Counted from the stretch's first letter, positions 39,435 through 48,885 are shown. The stretch: 64,000 nt of DNA from Myxococcota bacterium (GCA_022072125.1 JAJVIH010000016.1:307856-371855); one strand, 5' to 3'. The notes: generated from the sequence alone by a model not told the origin. Numbers and translations are program-made.

Positions 39435-39839
39435 ATGCCGCTGCCGGAATACCATTCGCCAGCCGATCCGGTGGCGGCGCTGCCGCGCTGGGGCGTGCGC
39501 ATCAGCGGGACGATGGCCGGGTTCATGGTTTCCGCGCTGCTGGCCTACGCCAACTACCGTGCCGGCTGGACCACCGAGTTCACCCCTTACGGTCCATACT
39601 GGCTTTTGGCCGCCATGATGTTCGCCTCGGCCGCCTATTTGCCTTTCCACCTGAGGCGCGGATTGCTGGCGGCGCTGGGTTTCGGGGCGGCCGTTTGTCT
39701 GGTGATGCTGGCCGGAGTGATTGCAGTGGTGAAATGGGATGCGGCCTCCGCGGCTCCCCGTGCCGGCTGGGGGGCTATTCTGCTCTGGCTGTGTTTCGCC
39801 GCGATTCTGTGGATGACCCGTCCCCGCCGCCGCTGGTAA
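39435..39839 (+). CDS. Small integral membrane protein, unknown function
   Basis: 134 aa with 4 predicted TM segments, begins 2 nt after slt stop. Confidence 0.65.
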   Translation: MPLPEYHSPADPVAALPRWGVRISGTMAGFMVSALLAYANYRAGWTTEFTPYGPYWLLAAMMFASAAYLPFHLRRGLLAALGFGAAVCLVMLAGVIAVVKWDAASAAPRAGWGAILLWLCFAAILWMTRPRRRW

Positions 39840-39961
39840 GCGCGCGGAGATTCCCCTGTTCGCCGTCCTCGTGGGAATTTTCCCGCCGCCGCGAGGCGCA
39901 TCGGGGATCGGATTGACGCGGCGTCAAAAGGACTATCGCCGCCGGGAGAGGTCTTTCGTGA

Positions 39962-40699
39962 TCAGCCAAGCGGGTCGGGGCGATTGCGCGCCGGCGCGGT
40001 GAAGGTGTGAATGCCGCATTCCACCTTGCCCTGGCCGCTCCAGCGCCCATCCCGTTCGTTGGCGTTTTCATCCACCGGACGGGTGCAATGAGTGCATCCG
40101 ATGCTTTTGTAACCCTGATCATGCAGGGTGTTGTAGGGCAGGTTGTTGTCCAGGATGTATTTCCACACCTGCTTGCGGTTCCAGTTGGCCAGCGGATTCA
40201 GCTTGATCAGCGAATGTCCCGAAGGCGTGACGGTCAGTTCCAGGATCGGCGTATTCTGGCGGGAAGGTCCCTGGTCGCGCCGCACGCCGTTTATCCAGCC
40301 GTCCATGTTTTGGATATGGGCTTCCAGCGGCGCCACCTTGCGAAGCTGGCAACATTGGTCGGGATCCCGTTCCCACAGCCGCGCGCCGTATTGTTCCTCC
40401 TGCTGGCCTGGGGTCAGCGCGGGCTTGACGGAGGTGACGGGCACGCCCATTTCCGTCTCCACCCGTTCCTTGAGCTTCAGGGTTTCGGGGAACAGAAAAT
40501 CCGTATCCAGGGTGAACACTTTCGGCGAAGGGGTGATTTGCTTCGCCATGTGAATGATGACAATGCCCGACGGGCCCAGCGACGTGCCGATTTCCACCCG
40601 TTCCAGGCGCTCATACGCCCACTTCAGTATCTCCAGCGGCGCGGCCTTTTCGAGGGATTGTGACAATGCATCAATTTCTTCGACGCCATAGGTTATCAT
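39962..40699 (-). CDS. cysH: Phosphoadenylyl/adenylyl-sulfate reductase (assimilatory, Fe-S type)
   Basis: FTLDTDFLFPETLKLKERVE...DQCCQLRKVAPLEAHI...WINGVRRDQGPSR...GYKSIGCTHCTRPV...GKVECGIH; CC...CxxC cluster motif of APS reductases. Confidence 0.93.
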   Translation of the reverse strand: MITYGVEEIDALSQSLEKAAPLEILKWAYERLERVEIGTSLGPSGIVIIHMAKQITPSPKVFTLDTDFLFPETLKLKERVETEMGVPVTSVKPALTPGQQEEQYGARLWERDPDQCCQLRKVAPLEAHIQNMDGWINGVRRDQGPSRQNTPILELTVTPSGHSLIKLNPLANWNRKQVWKYILDNNLPYNTLHDQGYKSIGCTHCTRPVDENANERDGRWSGQGKVECGIHTFTAPARNRPDPLG

Positions 40700-40788
40700 G
40701 ACAAAAACTCCATGGATGGCGGCGGGCCATCCGCGCCTTGTCCATGGTTATATTCTCCCGGGACGCGCCGCGCCAACCGGGCGGCTTT

Positions 40789-41469
40789 TTATGGACGCGC
40801 CGCGCCCCCGGCGGTCGCCGGGACCGCCGCCGCCGGAGGGGTCGCGCTGGCGGCGGGTGTGGCGGACTGCGCCTGAAAATCAATCCCCTTGGATTTCAGG
40901 ATGCTTTCGATTTTTTTGCGGACGTCATCATCGTACAGAAATATCTGTACGCGCTTGCGGAAGGAAAGCATCAGGGTGGTTTGCGGATCCACCCACTGGG
41001 TTTCAAACAGTCCGCCAACACCCGTGCGCTTGAGCGAGTAGTTGGTTTTGCTGGGCGCGCCTGAACCGATGGTTTTGTTGAACTCCTCTTCCAGTTTGAG
41101 CGCCCAGGCCATATTGCCCTGCAGGTCGCCATCGGGCAGTTCATAGGCCAGCGCGAAGAGCTTTCCCTCGAACAGCTTGGCCTGTGTGGCCGGCGTTTTG
41201 CCCGCGTACTCCAGCCTCTGCCATGTGAGGGTTTCGGTTTCGCGATCGGTATCCCGGGTGGTTTCCTGGGGTTCGCCCGCGGCCTTGACGATCTCTTCCC
41301 GGGTCATCCCCAGCTTGATGGCCCCCAGGGAGCGCGAAACCGTGAACGGCTTGGCCTCGCTGGGCTTTTCCGCCCCTGGTCCCGGCTTGTTGTCACAGGC
41401 GGCGAGGGCCAGGGAGAATATCAACAGGGAGAGCGCCGCCATCCGGCGGAGTAAGGACCGGTTTTTCAT
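40789..41469 (-). CDS. Lipoprotein, unknown function
   Basis: MKNRSLLRRMAALSLLIFSLALAACDNKPG (lipobox LAAC); SLGAIKLGMTREEIVKAAGEPQE resembles SmpA/BamE-like 'G.t..eV....G.P'. Confidence 0.65.
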   Translation of the reverse strand: MKNRSLLRRMAALSLLIFSLALAACDNKPGPGAEKPSEAKPFTVSRSLGAIKLGMTREEIVKAAGEPQETTRDTDRETETLTWQRLEYAGKTPATQAKLFEGKLFALAYELPDGDLQGNMAWALKLEEEFNKTIGSGAPSKTNYSLKRTGVGGLFETQWVDPQTTLMLSFRKRVQIFLYDDDVRKKIESILKSKGIDFQAQSATPAASATPPAAAVPATAGGAARP

Positions 41470-41896
41470 ATGCGAACCTTTTGTGGTGGGACAAGGCGTA
41501 TCCCAGGGCCGGGCTGAAAACGGCGGAACTATATCGGCGGCGCCCTGGTGCGGCAAATAGACGGCGGAGTTGCGGTATGCGGCTTCGCGCCGGGCGCCGC
41601 CGTATGACCGGCGCGCCGGGATGGGATTGCCCGGATCACGGCCCTGGAGTGGGGAGGGCCGTTTTTCCGCCCCGTGGAATGGATTGGACGCCATATTGGG
41701 CGTGGGCGTTTGATCTGTATGACGTCCGCCACTTGTCCGATGTTTTCCACGAAATGGAGTATTGACGCTCCATAACCGCTATGCTAGCGTCCGCGCACTT
41801 TGCTTCCAGAAGCCGCTGGCTCTCGTACCACGCGATGCGTGCGGCTTGGCATTGTCCACGACTCAACTGATTCCGGTATCCCCCAGGGAGAAGACA

Positions 41897-42535
41897 ATGA
41901 TTCACGCGATTAAGGAACTGTACAACATCGGCTCCATGGAACTCTGGTTCCAGCTTGGCGTGTCGGTGTTCGCTCTGGCCGTCATCATCGAGCGCATTGT
42001 GGTGCTCTATTTCCGCAGCTCCCTCGACCCGAAGAAGTTCTTCCAAGAGGTTCAGAAGCGCGTGATGAGCGGCAACGTGGATGACGCCATCCGGATGTGC
42101 GGCTCGGCGCCTATCGCCAAGGTGGTGAAGGCCGGGCTGCTGAAGTCTGAATTCCGTGTGATTGACATCGAGCAAGCGATGGACGAGGCCAGCCTGGAAG
42201 CGATTCCCGAGTTGGAGAAGCGTCTGCCCTACCTGGCCATGGCGTCCAACGCCGCCGTGCTCATCGGCCTGCTGGGCACCATTGAAGGCATGATCCAGTG
42301 CTTCGCCGCGGTGGCCGGCGCGGATCCCGCCAAGAAATCCGCGATTCTGTCGAAGGGCATCTCGGTCGCCATGAACGCGACCGCGCTGGGTCTGATGATC
42401 GCCATCCCCTGCATCGTGGTGCATTCCTTCCTGAGCGCCAAGAGCGTTCACCTGGTCGAAGACATCAAGGTGACCAGCGCGGCGGTGGTCAACCTGTTCC
42501 GCATCAAGAAGGCGGAAGAAGAGGCCGAACTGTAG
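41897..42535 (+). CDS. exbB: MotA/TolQ/ExbB proton channel family protein
   Basis: FALAVIIERIVVLYFRS...LEKRLPYLAMASNAAVLIGLLGTIEGMIQCFAAVAGADPAKKSAILSKGISVAMNATALGLMIAIPCIVVHSFL. Confidence 0.92.
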   Translation: MIHAIKELYNIGSMELWFQLGVSVFALAVIIERIVVLYFRSSLDPKKFFQEVQKRVMSGNVDDAIRMCGSAPIAKVVKAGLLKSEFRVIDIEQAMDEASLEAIPELEKRLPYLAMASNAAVLIGLLGTIEGMIQCFAAVAGADPAKKSAILSKGISVAMNATALGLMIAIPCIVVHSFLSAKSVHLVEDIKVTSAAVVNLFRIKKAEEEAEL

Positions 42536-42586
42536 AATTCGCCCGCGGCAAGTTGAACCCCCAATCCATTCGAGGAGACAACCCCC

Positions 42587-43192
42587 ATGGGCGGTGCGGC
42601 AGAAGAAGGCGATCCAAAAAAGGGGACAGTGCATGTCAACGTCATTCCGATGATTGACATGCTCATCCTCCTGCTGGTGTTCCAGCTCACCAATTTCGCC
42701 ACATCCACGTTTGAAGACGCGGCGGACATCCTTGCGGCCATGCCTTCCTACGGGCAAAGCCCCAGCGAGGAAGAGCCCCCGCCAGACGCCGAGGACAAAA
42801 TTCAGTCGCTCACCATCATGGTCAGCAAGCTGAGCGAAGCCGAACTGGAAGCGACGGTGAATTACACCACCACGCTGAGCGGCGCCGGATCGCTGGGGCC
42901 CTTCAAGATTCCGGCGGAGTTCGACCAGAACAACGAGATGTACACCATCCTGTACGCCGAACTGACCAACGAACTCTACGAACTCAAGAAGAATTACCCA
43001 ACCCACAAGTCCGCCATCATTCGCGTGGATCGCAACATCCGCTATGAGTTCATTGTGCAACTCATGGACGCGGTGCGGCAGAAAACCACCACGGTGGGCG
43101 AGGGAGCCGAGCGCAAGGTGACGGAAATCGAAGAGTTGTTTCCGCAGATTTCCATCACCGATACCGGCCGCGACACTTCCGAGGATAGCTGA
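42587..43192 (+). CDS. exbD: ExbD/TolR family protein (paralog 1)
   Basis: VHVNVIPMIDMLILLLVFQLTNFATS N-terminal TM with conserved Asp; IIRVDRNIRYEFIVQLMDAVRQ. Confidence 0.85.
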   Translation: MGGAAEEGDPKKGTVHVNVIPMIDMLILLLVFQLTNFATSTFEDAADILAAMPSYGQSPSEEEPPPDAEDKIQSLTIMVSKLSEAELEATVNYTTTLSGAGSLGPFKIPAEFDQNNEMYTILYAELTNELYELKKNYPTHKSAIIRVDRNIRYEFIVQLMDAVRQKTTTVGEGAERKVTEIEELFPQISITDTGRDTSEDS

Positions 43193-43227
43193 CGTCAGGG
43201 ACGCCCTGATTCAACCGGATACCCCGC

Positions 43228-43785
43228 ATGATTTTTGGCCGTCATAAAAAGCACCAGTTCGAGACCAAGAAACTCGGCACGGTCAACGTCAACGTCATTC
43301 CGATGATTGACCTGCTGCTGGTCATCAACGTCTTCCTGCTGATGAACAACGCGGTCTCCTCTCAGGCGATGTATCAGTCGCCGGACCTGCAGGTTCCCAA
43401 GTCGTTTTCAGTGGAGCCTGCCGTCTACAAGTCGGAGATCGCGGTCACCCAGAATGCCCTGCACGTGCAGGGCAAGGTGGTTGAGCCCAATATGCAGGAG
43501 TACGTAGACACCGACACCCCCGAACTGCCCCGCCTGGCCGAAGCGCTGGAGTCGCTGCGGCTGGACCTGGAGAGCAAGGGCGAGCGTCCGGTGGGCGAGG
43601 ATGGCAATCCGCAATTCGAGGTGACCATCCGCTCGGACCGCAATGTCTCGTTCAAACTGCTGCAGAAGGTCATGGCCACCTGCAATGCCCATGGATTCAC
43701 CAAAATGCATTTCGCGGTGAACAGCCTGGGCAGCGTCAAGGGCGAAGGTGGTGGAGAAGGGGCTGCTCCTCCCGCCAATCCATAA
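43228..43785 (+). CDS. exbD: ExbD/TolR family protein (paralog 2)
   Basis: VNVNVIPMIDLLLVINVFLLMNNAVSS; VTIRSDRNVSFKLLQKVMATCNAHGFTKMHFAV. Confidence 0.88.
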   Translation: MIFGRHKKHQFETKKLGTVNVNVIPMIDLLLVINVFLLMNNAVSSQAMYQSPDLQVPKSFSVEPAVYKSEIAVTQNALHVQGKVVEPNMQEYVDTDTPELPRLAEALESLRLDLESKGERPVGEDGNPQFEVTIRSDRNVSFKLLQKVMATCNAHGFTKMHFAVNSLGSVKGEGGGEGAAPPANP

Positions 43786-43805
43786 TCCCGCGATATTCTT
43801 CAGCT

Positions 43806-43832
43806 ATCAGGCCGCCCGCAAGGCGGCCTGAT
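43806..43832 (+). terminator. Terminator hairpin after exbD
   Basis: ATCAGGCCGCC-CGCAA-GGCGGCCTGAT followed by GTGTTT. Confidence 0.6.
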
Positions 43833-44096
43833 GTGTTTCCGGGGCTGCTGACTGAATGCGGGTCGTGAAACCCTTGGCTGGGAAGCGCGTCCTTTCCGGA
43901 TATGGGTTTCTTGCCGGTTCATTCGCAATCCGTCACGGGTTGCGACGGATATTCGCTCCATGCCCGCCAGGAAGTCCCCGCCGCTGCCTTGCAGCAGTGG
44001 AGGTCCGCCCCGCGCAAAGACCCGGAATCGCCGCGCTTTTTCATTCAGGCTCCCCGGTTTGAACGATCACGGGCGAGAGGCGGCGCGCAGGGCGGG

Positions 44097-44125
44097 CCGC
44101 ACCCCGGCTGAAAGCCGGGGTGCGG
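44097..44125. repeat. Perfect 13-bp inverted repeat (hairpin)
   Basis: CCGCACCCCGGCT-gaa-AGCCGGGGTGCGG. Confidence 0.8.
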
Positions 44126-44242
44126 CGGACTCCAGAATCGAACCTGGGTGATGGAGAACGGGCTGGGGGCGTGAACCCAAGTGGAGTGATCGCGGGATCG
44201 CCTCCAGATGGTTTTTGCTCGACTCCGGCTCGTTTGTTCCAG

Positions 44243-44274
44243 CAGGGGAATGGATGGAAACATCCATTCCCCTG
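44243..44274. repeat. Perfect 14-bp inverted repeat with GAAA (plus-strand) loop
   Basis: CAGGGGAATGGATG-gaaa-CATCCATTCCCCTG, just downstream of the Cys-rich lipoprotein stop. Confidence 0.85.
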
Positions 44275-44282
44275 GATGCGAT

Positions 44283-46433
44283 CTACGGTCCGCTGGTGAA
44301 TTTGATCGGCGCGGTTCCTTTCGGAATCGCCACGAAATCGCGGGCGATGATCTGCGTCGAGCAGGGACCGTCAAAGTACGAAGCCACCTTGGCGGTATAC
44401 TCCTTGCCGTCACAGAACAGAATCTCCGTGATGTAGGCGTCGCCGGCGCAGCCATTGCCCGCGCGCAGGATGCCCACCACCATTTCCGTGTCGAAATTCA
44501 CGGACGGCGGCGGATTCTTCCCAGCGCAGACTTTTTTGTACACGTCGTTCCATTCGGTGGGGGTGCGCGCCACGTAATCCCCGTTGTTGGAGAGGTTGGT
44601 GCAGCCCTCCAACTTCAGTGATCGCAAGGTCTGTATCTTGCAGGTGGGCGTGCCCGGTTTGCATTTGCACTCCTGGCAGCCGGTGCTGGAGACATTGAAC
44701 CCGCCGGGGCAGCTCAATTCCTCGCAGTTGAGCGGCTGGCAGGGAGCGGGCAGGCATTCGCAGAGCGGACATCCAAACTCGTCCAGCTTGTTGCCATTGG
44801 GGCAGAAGATGCCGCAGACGGGGCCGCATTGCGGGCCAAAGCACCGGGTGATGGCCTTGCGCATCACATCGGGTTTGTCAGCAACCAAACGCGCCACCTC
44901 ATACTGGTAACGGAAGCCGTTGACGCCGAAGCTGCCTGGTCCGCGCTTCACGCCTTCAAAGGAAATCCAGGCCATCCTCATGCCCTTGTCGAAGGGCGGG
45001 CTGACCCAGGTCGGTTCGCGTCCCAGCGGCCACACCAGATCGGCGACATCCCGGCCGCCAAAGATGGCGTCGCACGAGATATTGGATTCGCTCATCTGGG
45101 CGAAGTAACCAAAGCCGCCGAAATCCGCGGTGATCCAGACGCCTTCAAAGGTTCCTTTTTCTTCCTTGATGGGAGTGCAGGCGCAGGATTCGCAGCCGCG
45201 GCGATCCACCTCGCAGGTCAGTGTCTCGTTCTTGGCGCAGGTGGGACGGGTCACCACCGGACAGGATGCCGGCTGGCAGTAACATTCCTTGCATTCGGTG
45301 GTGGGGTTGGTGTTGCACACCAGCCGGGTTCCTGGCCCGCAGGTGGTTGGCGGCGGCGGACAAGGAACCTTGACGCAACTGCACGCAGGGCAATCCCCCG
45401 GGCGATCGTAACATTCCAGGTACTGCCCCTTGGAGCAGGCTGGCGGCTGGGGACAGACCTTGCACTGGCAGTAGTTGCAGCCATCCTTGGAGTTGTAATT
45501 GCAGACGGGGGTTTCGCCGCGCCGGCAGACGGGGTTGTCCGGGCAGATATTGCCGCAGGAGCAATAGGTGCAGCCGTCTGGTCCCTGATAGCAGGAGCCG
45601 GGAGAGCCCGGCGGGCAGGGGGCGATGGGGGGGCACTTCACCGGTTCGCAGGTACAGACCGAACAGCCGTTTTGATCCAGCGAACACACCCGGTTGCTAT
45701 TGGGCGGGCACGCGGGAACAGGCTTGCATTCAGGCGGCTGGCAGATACAGGCGGGACAACGTTCGCCCGGACGGGTTCCGGTCACGCAACCCGGTTTGCA
45801 TGCGACGGGGGGGCATTCCTCGCGGCACGCACAGATCGTGCAACCATCGGGTCCGTTGCGGCATTCCGGAATGGAATTGGGCGGACAATCCGGCTGCGGC
45901 GGGCACTCGACCGGTTCGCATTTACAGATGGGGCAACCGTTGACGTCGTTCCCGCTACACACCGAACGGGTTCCCGCCGGACAAGCGACGGCGCCGCATG
46001 CGACTGGAACATCTCCCGGTCCGCCATCGGGAACCGCGACACAGGAACATACCGGACACCCCTGAGGGTCCCGGCCGGAACAGTCAGGGCGCGATCCAGA
46101 CGGGCACGCTTGGCCGATTTCCGGACAGGCTTCTGGCACGCAGTCGCAGCTTTCGCAGCCATTTTGATCGAGGATGCAGAATTTTCGCGTCCCTGGCTGG
46201 CACTGGACTTCCTTCATTGGACAGACAACCGGCCCATCGCCGGGAATGCCGCCATCCGGAACGGCGCCGTCGCTGGGAGTTGCGCCATCGGAGGTTCCGC
46301 CCGCGTCTCCGGCGTCTCCGCCGGGGGAATTGGGATCATCCCCTTGCCGTTCAAATCCGCTGGAGCAGGATGCCAAAGTCAGCGCGGCCAACAACAAACC
46401 CGCGCGCGCCAGACGCCAATCGTAACCGGACAT
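44283..46433 (-). CDS. Cysteine-rich lipoprotein with about a dozen antistasin-like CxxGxxxxC...GCxxCxC repeats
   Basis: MSGYDWRLARAGLLLAALTLASCSSGFERQ; tandem units such as CPPGSPGSCYQGPDGCTYCSC, CPPNSNRVCSLDQNGCSVCTC, CPPNSIPECRNGPDGCTICAC. Confidence 0.85.
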   Translation of the reverse strand: MSGYDWRLARAGLLLAALTLASCSSGFERQGDDPNSPGGDAGDAGGTSDGATPSDGAVPDGGIPGDGPVVCPMKEVQCQPGTRKFCILDQNGCESCDCVPEACPEIGQACPSGSRPDCSGRDPQGCPVCSCVAVPDGGPGDVPVACGAVACPAGTRSVCSGNDVNGCPICKCEPVECPPQPDCPPNSIPECRNGPDGCTICACREECPPVACKPGCVTGTRPGERCPACICQPPECKPVPACPPNSNRVCSLDQNGCSVCTCEPVKCPPIAPCPPGSPGSCYQGPDGCTYCSCGNICPDNPVCRRGETPVCNYNSKDGCNYCQCKVCPQPPACSKGQYLECYDRPGDCPACSCVKVPCPPPPTTCGPGTRLVCNTNPTTECKECYCQPASCPVVTRPTCAKNETLTCEVDRRGCESCACTPIKEEKGTFEGVWITADFGGFGYFAQMSESNISCDAIFGGRDVADLVWPLGREPTWVSPPFDKGMRMAWISFEGVKRGPGSFGVNGFRYQYEVARLVADKPDVMRKAITRCFGPQCGPVCGIFCPNGNKLDEFGCPLCECLPAPCQPLNCEELSCPGGFNVSSTGCQECKCKPGTPTCKIQTLRSLKLEGCTNLSNNGDYVARTPTEWNDVYKKVCAGKNPPPSVNFDTEMVVGILRAGNGCAGDAYITEILFCDGKEYTAKVASYFDGPCSTQIIARDFVAIPKGTAPIKFTSGP

Positions 46434-46466
46434 GATATCCCCCGTGGGAGACTGGACCCCGCGCCC

Positions 46467-46496
46467 ACTATAGGCAATCTGATTGTAAACATGCAA
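46467..46496 (-). promoter_or_regulatory. Putative sigma70-type promoter TTGCAT-18-TATAGT (minus)
   Basis: Located 34-63 nt upstream of the ATG at 46433. Confidence 0.45.
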
Positions 46497-46628
46497 GCGG
46501 ACAGGAAACCGCTTCATCGCCATTCACCACCCGGAACGGCGCGGGAAACGGAGTGCGGCCGTGGACATTTGCCAATCTTGATGGAGGGCGTTCTTGACCC
46601 AGGGGGCGGCGTGCGCGAGCCTGCGGTC

Positions 46629-46982
46629 ATGGCGAATCCGTGCTCCATCGCATTGGTTTTGGCGTTGGCTGGTTTGTCCTGTTTACCGGCTTTGGCCGCC
46701 CCCGGCGACGGCTATCAATATATCTATACCTACACGGATGCTTCCGGCGGGCAGGTGGTCACCGATGATCCCCGCTCCATCCCCAAGGATGGGAAAGACA
46801 TTCGCGTCACCCGTTTCCGCAAGAATGAAGACGGCGCCACCGCCATCCAGTCCGGCGATCAGATTTTCCGGGCGGACGCCGTTCCATCCACGGTCTCTCC
46901 AGCGGCGGAGCCCAGGACGGCTCCGGCGCCGCGGCCCGATCCGCCTTCTCCCAAATCCAGCGGCAAAAAGAAGAAGCCCTGA
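46629..46982 (+). CDS. Small exported DUF4124-like protein
   Basis: Signal peptide then GYQYIYTYTDASGGQVVTDDPRSIPKDGKDIRVTRF; Lys-rich C-terminus. Confidence 0.55.
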   Translation: MANPCSIALVLALAGLSCLPALAAPGDGYQYIYTYTDASGGQVVTDDPRSIPKDGKDIRVTRFRKNEDGATAIQSGDQIFRADAVPSTVSPAAEPRTAPAPRPDPPSPKSSGKKKKP

Positions 46983-47040
46983 GGCCGCGGACAGGAAGAA
47001 CCTCATTCCCGCGTACGCGGAGCAGACTCTTCATACAAAC

Positions 47041-47070
47041 AAAAATCCCGCCGTCCGGAAGACGGCGGGA
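47041..47070 (-). terminator. Rho-independent terminator of the minus-strand aldolase gene
   Basis: Minus strand TCCCGCCGTC-ttccg-GACGGCGGGA-TTTTTGTTTG. Confidence 0.85.
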
Positions 47071-47093
47071 ATATGGTTGGGGCTTGAACCGGT

Positions 47094-48053
47094 TTAGCGG
47101 ATCTTGCCAGCGAAAGCGGGCAGGGGACCCGGCGATTCGTCGAGCAGGTCCTGCAGTTTCCTGGTGATGGCCAGGGCGTCGGGCTTCTTCCGCTTCCACA
47201 TGTTGCGGCCGAAGATGAATCCAAAGCAGCCCGCTTTTACGCAGGTGGTCGCTTTATGCACCACGTCGTCTTCGCCAGTTTCGGAGCCGCCGGAGAACAG
47301 CACGGGAATCCCCTGGGCGGCCTCGACCACGCGGCGGGTGCGCTCAAACTCGGCCTGATCCGCCGGCATGGCCTGGAAATCCTTCTCCAGTTTGCGGAAG
47401 TAGGAGGGAATCTTGCTGTTGTCGAGGTAAGCCGCTTCGCCCGCCTTGGGCTGATTGGCCTTGATCACCGAGGCGCCCATTTCCATCGCCATGCGGGTCG
47501 CCGACTCCACCGCGTAGGTCGAGTCACGGCCGCCCTTGGCGTCAATCGCGTCGCCGCGCGGATAGGCCCACACGATCAGCGGCATCCCATATTCTTCGCA
47601 CTTCTTGCGCAGGGCGGATAACTGGGCGATGTCCTGGTCCTGCCGCGGCGAGCCGTAATACAGCGTGTATCCCACGCCCACGGCGCCCAGGCGCACGGCG
47701 TCTTCGATATATCCGGTGTAGGTGCTGAAGGCGTCCTTGTCCGAAGGAATGCTGGTCTTGCCATTGAGCTTGATGATGAGCGGAACCGCGCCGTCGTATT
47801 GGGACCAGTAACGCTGCGACAGCCCATAATGAACGGCGACGGCGCTGTACTGGCCTTCCACGCCCAGATCCATGATGTAATTGGGATTGGCGGCGTCGGA
47901 TTCGGCCTCGCGGTGGCGGGCGTCATGCTCCACGAACTGGTCATAGGGTAGAATCAGCGACGTGCCGTTGGCGCGCACGATCTGGCGCAACCGGGTGATT
48001 TCGCCGGTGGAGAAATGACAGTGGCGGAAGAAACGCAGAATATCCTGGGCCAT
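47094..48053 (-). CDS. Class I fructose-bisphosphate aldolase (DhnA/archaeal type)
   Basis: MDLGVEGQYSAVAVHYGLSQRYW...PLIIKLNGKTSIPSDKDAFSTYTGYIEDAVRLGAVGVGYTLYYGSPRQDQ...LIVWAYPRG...VIKANQPK...VLFSGGSETGEDDVV. Confidence 0.92.
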   Translation of the reverse strand: MAQDILRFFRHCHFSTGEITRLRQIVRANGTSLILPYDQFVEHDARHREAESDAANPNYIMDLGVEGQYSAVAVHYGLSQRYWSQYDGAVPLIIKLNGKTSIPSDKDAFSTYTGYIEDAVRLGAVGVGYTLYYGSPRQDQDIAQLSALRKKCEEYGMPLIVWAYPRGDAIDAKGGRDSTYAVESATRMAMEMGASVIKANQPKAGEAAYLDNSKIPSYFRKLEKDFQAMPADQAEFERTRRVVEAAQGIPVLFSGGSETGEDDVVHKATTCVKAGCFGFIFGRNMWKRKKPDALAITRKLQDLLDESPGPLPAFAGKIR

Positions 48054-48477
48054 GGGTTTGTCCTGTAATGAAAAGCGGCCGGTGAGGGCCAGCCGGTCGA
48101 ATTGCGGAGAAACAAGATAGCAGAAAACCGGTTCGATGTCCACGCATGGGAACCGGGGCGCTGACCTGCTGGCGGATGCGCGGCGTCCAGCCATGAAACC
48201 CAAACTCCGGAAACGGGGCCGGAGAAGGGACTTCCGGAGAAAGAAGAAGTTGTCACGGCGCTGGAGGAAATCCTGGCGAAACGGGGCATGGCGAAAGCGG
48301 AGATTGAACGGTGGAAGAAGGATTGCGAGGCGCCGCCGGCCGCGGCCATTCCCGGGTGTGTCTGCCTGATACCTGAGCGGGCGGCGGAAATGATGAACGC
48401 GTCAATGTGCTTACAACGATTGGAGTTCATGCCGCACGCCAGATCGGAAGAACCGTGCTCCCGATCACAAAAAGCAG

Positions 48478-48505
48478 TTGCCAGCGTGCGCCGCTTTGTT
48501 ACAAT
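48478..48505 (+). promoter_or_regulatory. Sigma70-type promoter TTGCCA-16-TACAAT
   Basis: Upstream of 48550 gene; lies inside the tail of the 48288-48524 ORF. Confidence 0.5.
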
Positions 48506-48549
48506 GTCTTCCAGCCGTTCCTGAGTGGGTCCTGAAGTCGAGGAAAACC

Positions 48550-48885
48550 ATGAGCAAAAAAGACAAAGAGAAGTTGGATAAAGCCGAAAAGAAGGATTCC
48601 AAGGCCATCAAACTGCCCACAGGCGCCCATCAGGCCGCCGTGCCGGACGATATTGAAGATGCCGCCAGGCAAACCGGCGAAAATGTGCGCCCCACCAGCG
48701 GCATCTTTCCCATCAATTCCGCCGCGAACATGGGCGAGTCCAACGTGGGCCGCAGCATCAAGAAACGGCCTTCGACCCTGGCGGGCGTCTCCCTCGACGA
48801 CTGGCTGGTCAGCGACGAAAAGGTCAAGGAATGGGCTGACAAGCCGGTGGATGACACGCCAACCGGCCAGGACAAGAAAAAGTAA
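48550..48885 (+). CDS. Small Lys/Asp-rich hydrophilic protein, unknown
   Basis: MSKKDKEKLDKAEKKDSKAIKLPTGAHQAAVPDD...; ATG start with promoter upstream. Confidence 0.6.
   Translation: MSKKDKEKLDKAEKKDSKAIKLPTGAHQAAVPDDIEDAARQTGENVRPTSGIFPINSAANMGESNVGRSIKKRPSTLAGVSLDDWLVSDEKVKEWADKPVDDTPTGQDKKK

Noticed and set aside
41762-41790. Possible promoter TTGACG...TATGCT upstream of exbB
   Set aside because: Spacer is only 12 nt for TATGCT; the 17-nt alternative TAGCGT is a poor -10.
44600-46400. Repetitive appearance suggesting a CRISPR array
   Set aside because: Periodicity is from coding Cys-rich repeats with variable unit length and no conserved DNA repeats.
44829-46600. 717-aa plus ORF
   Set aside because: Antisense of the Cys-rich lipoprotein; only the 46629-46982 in-frame tail appears to be a real gene.
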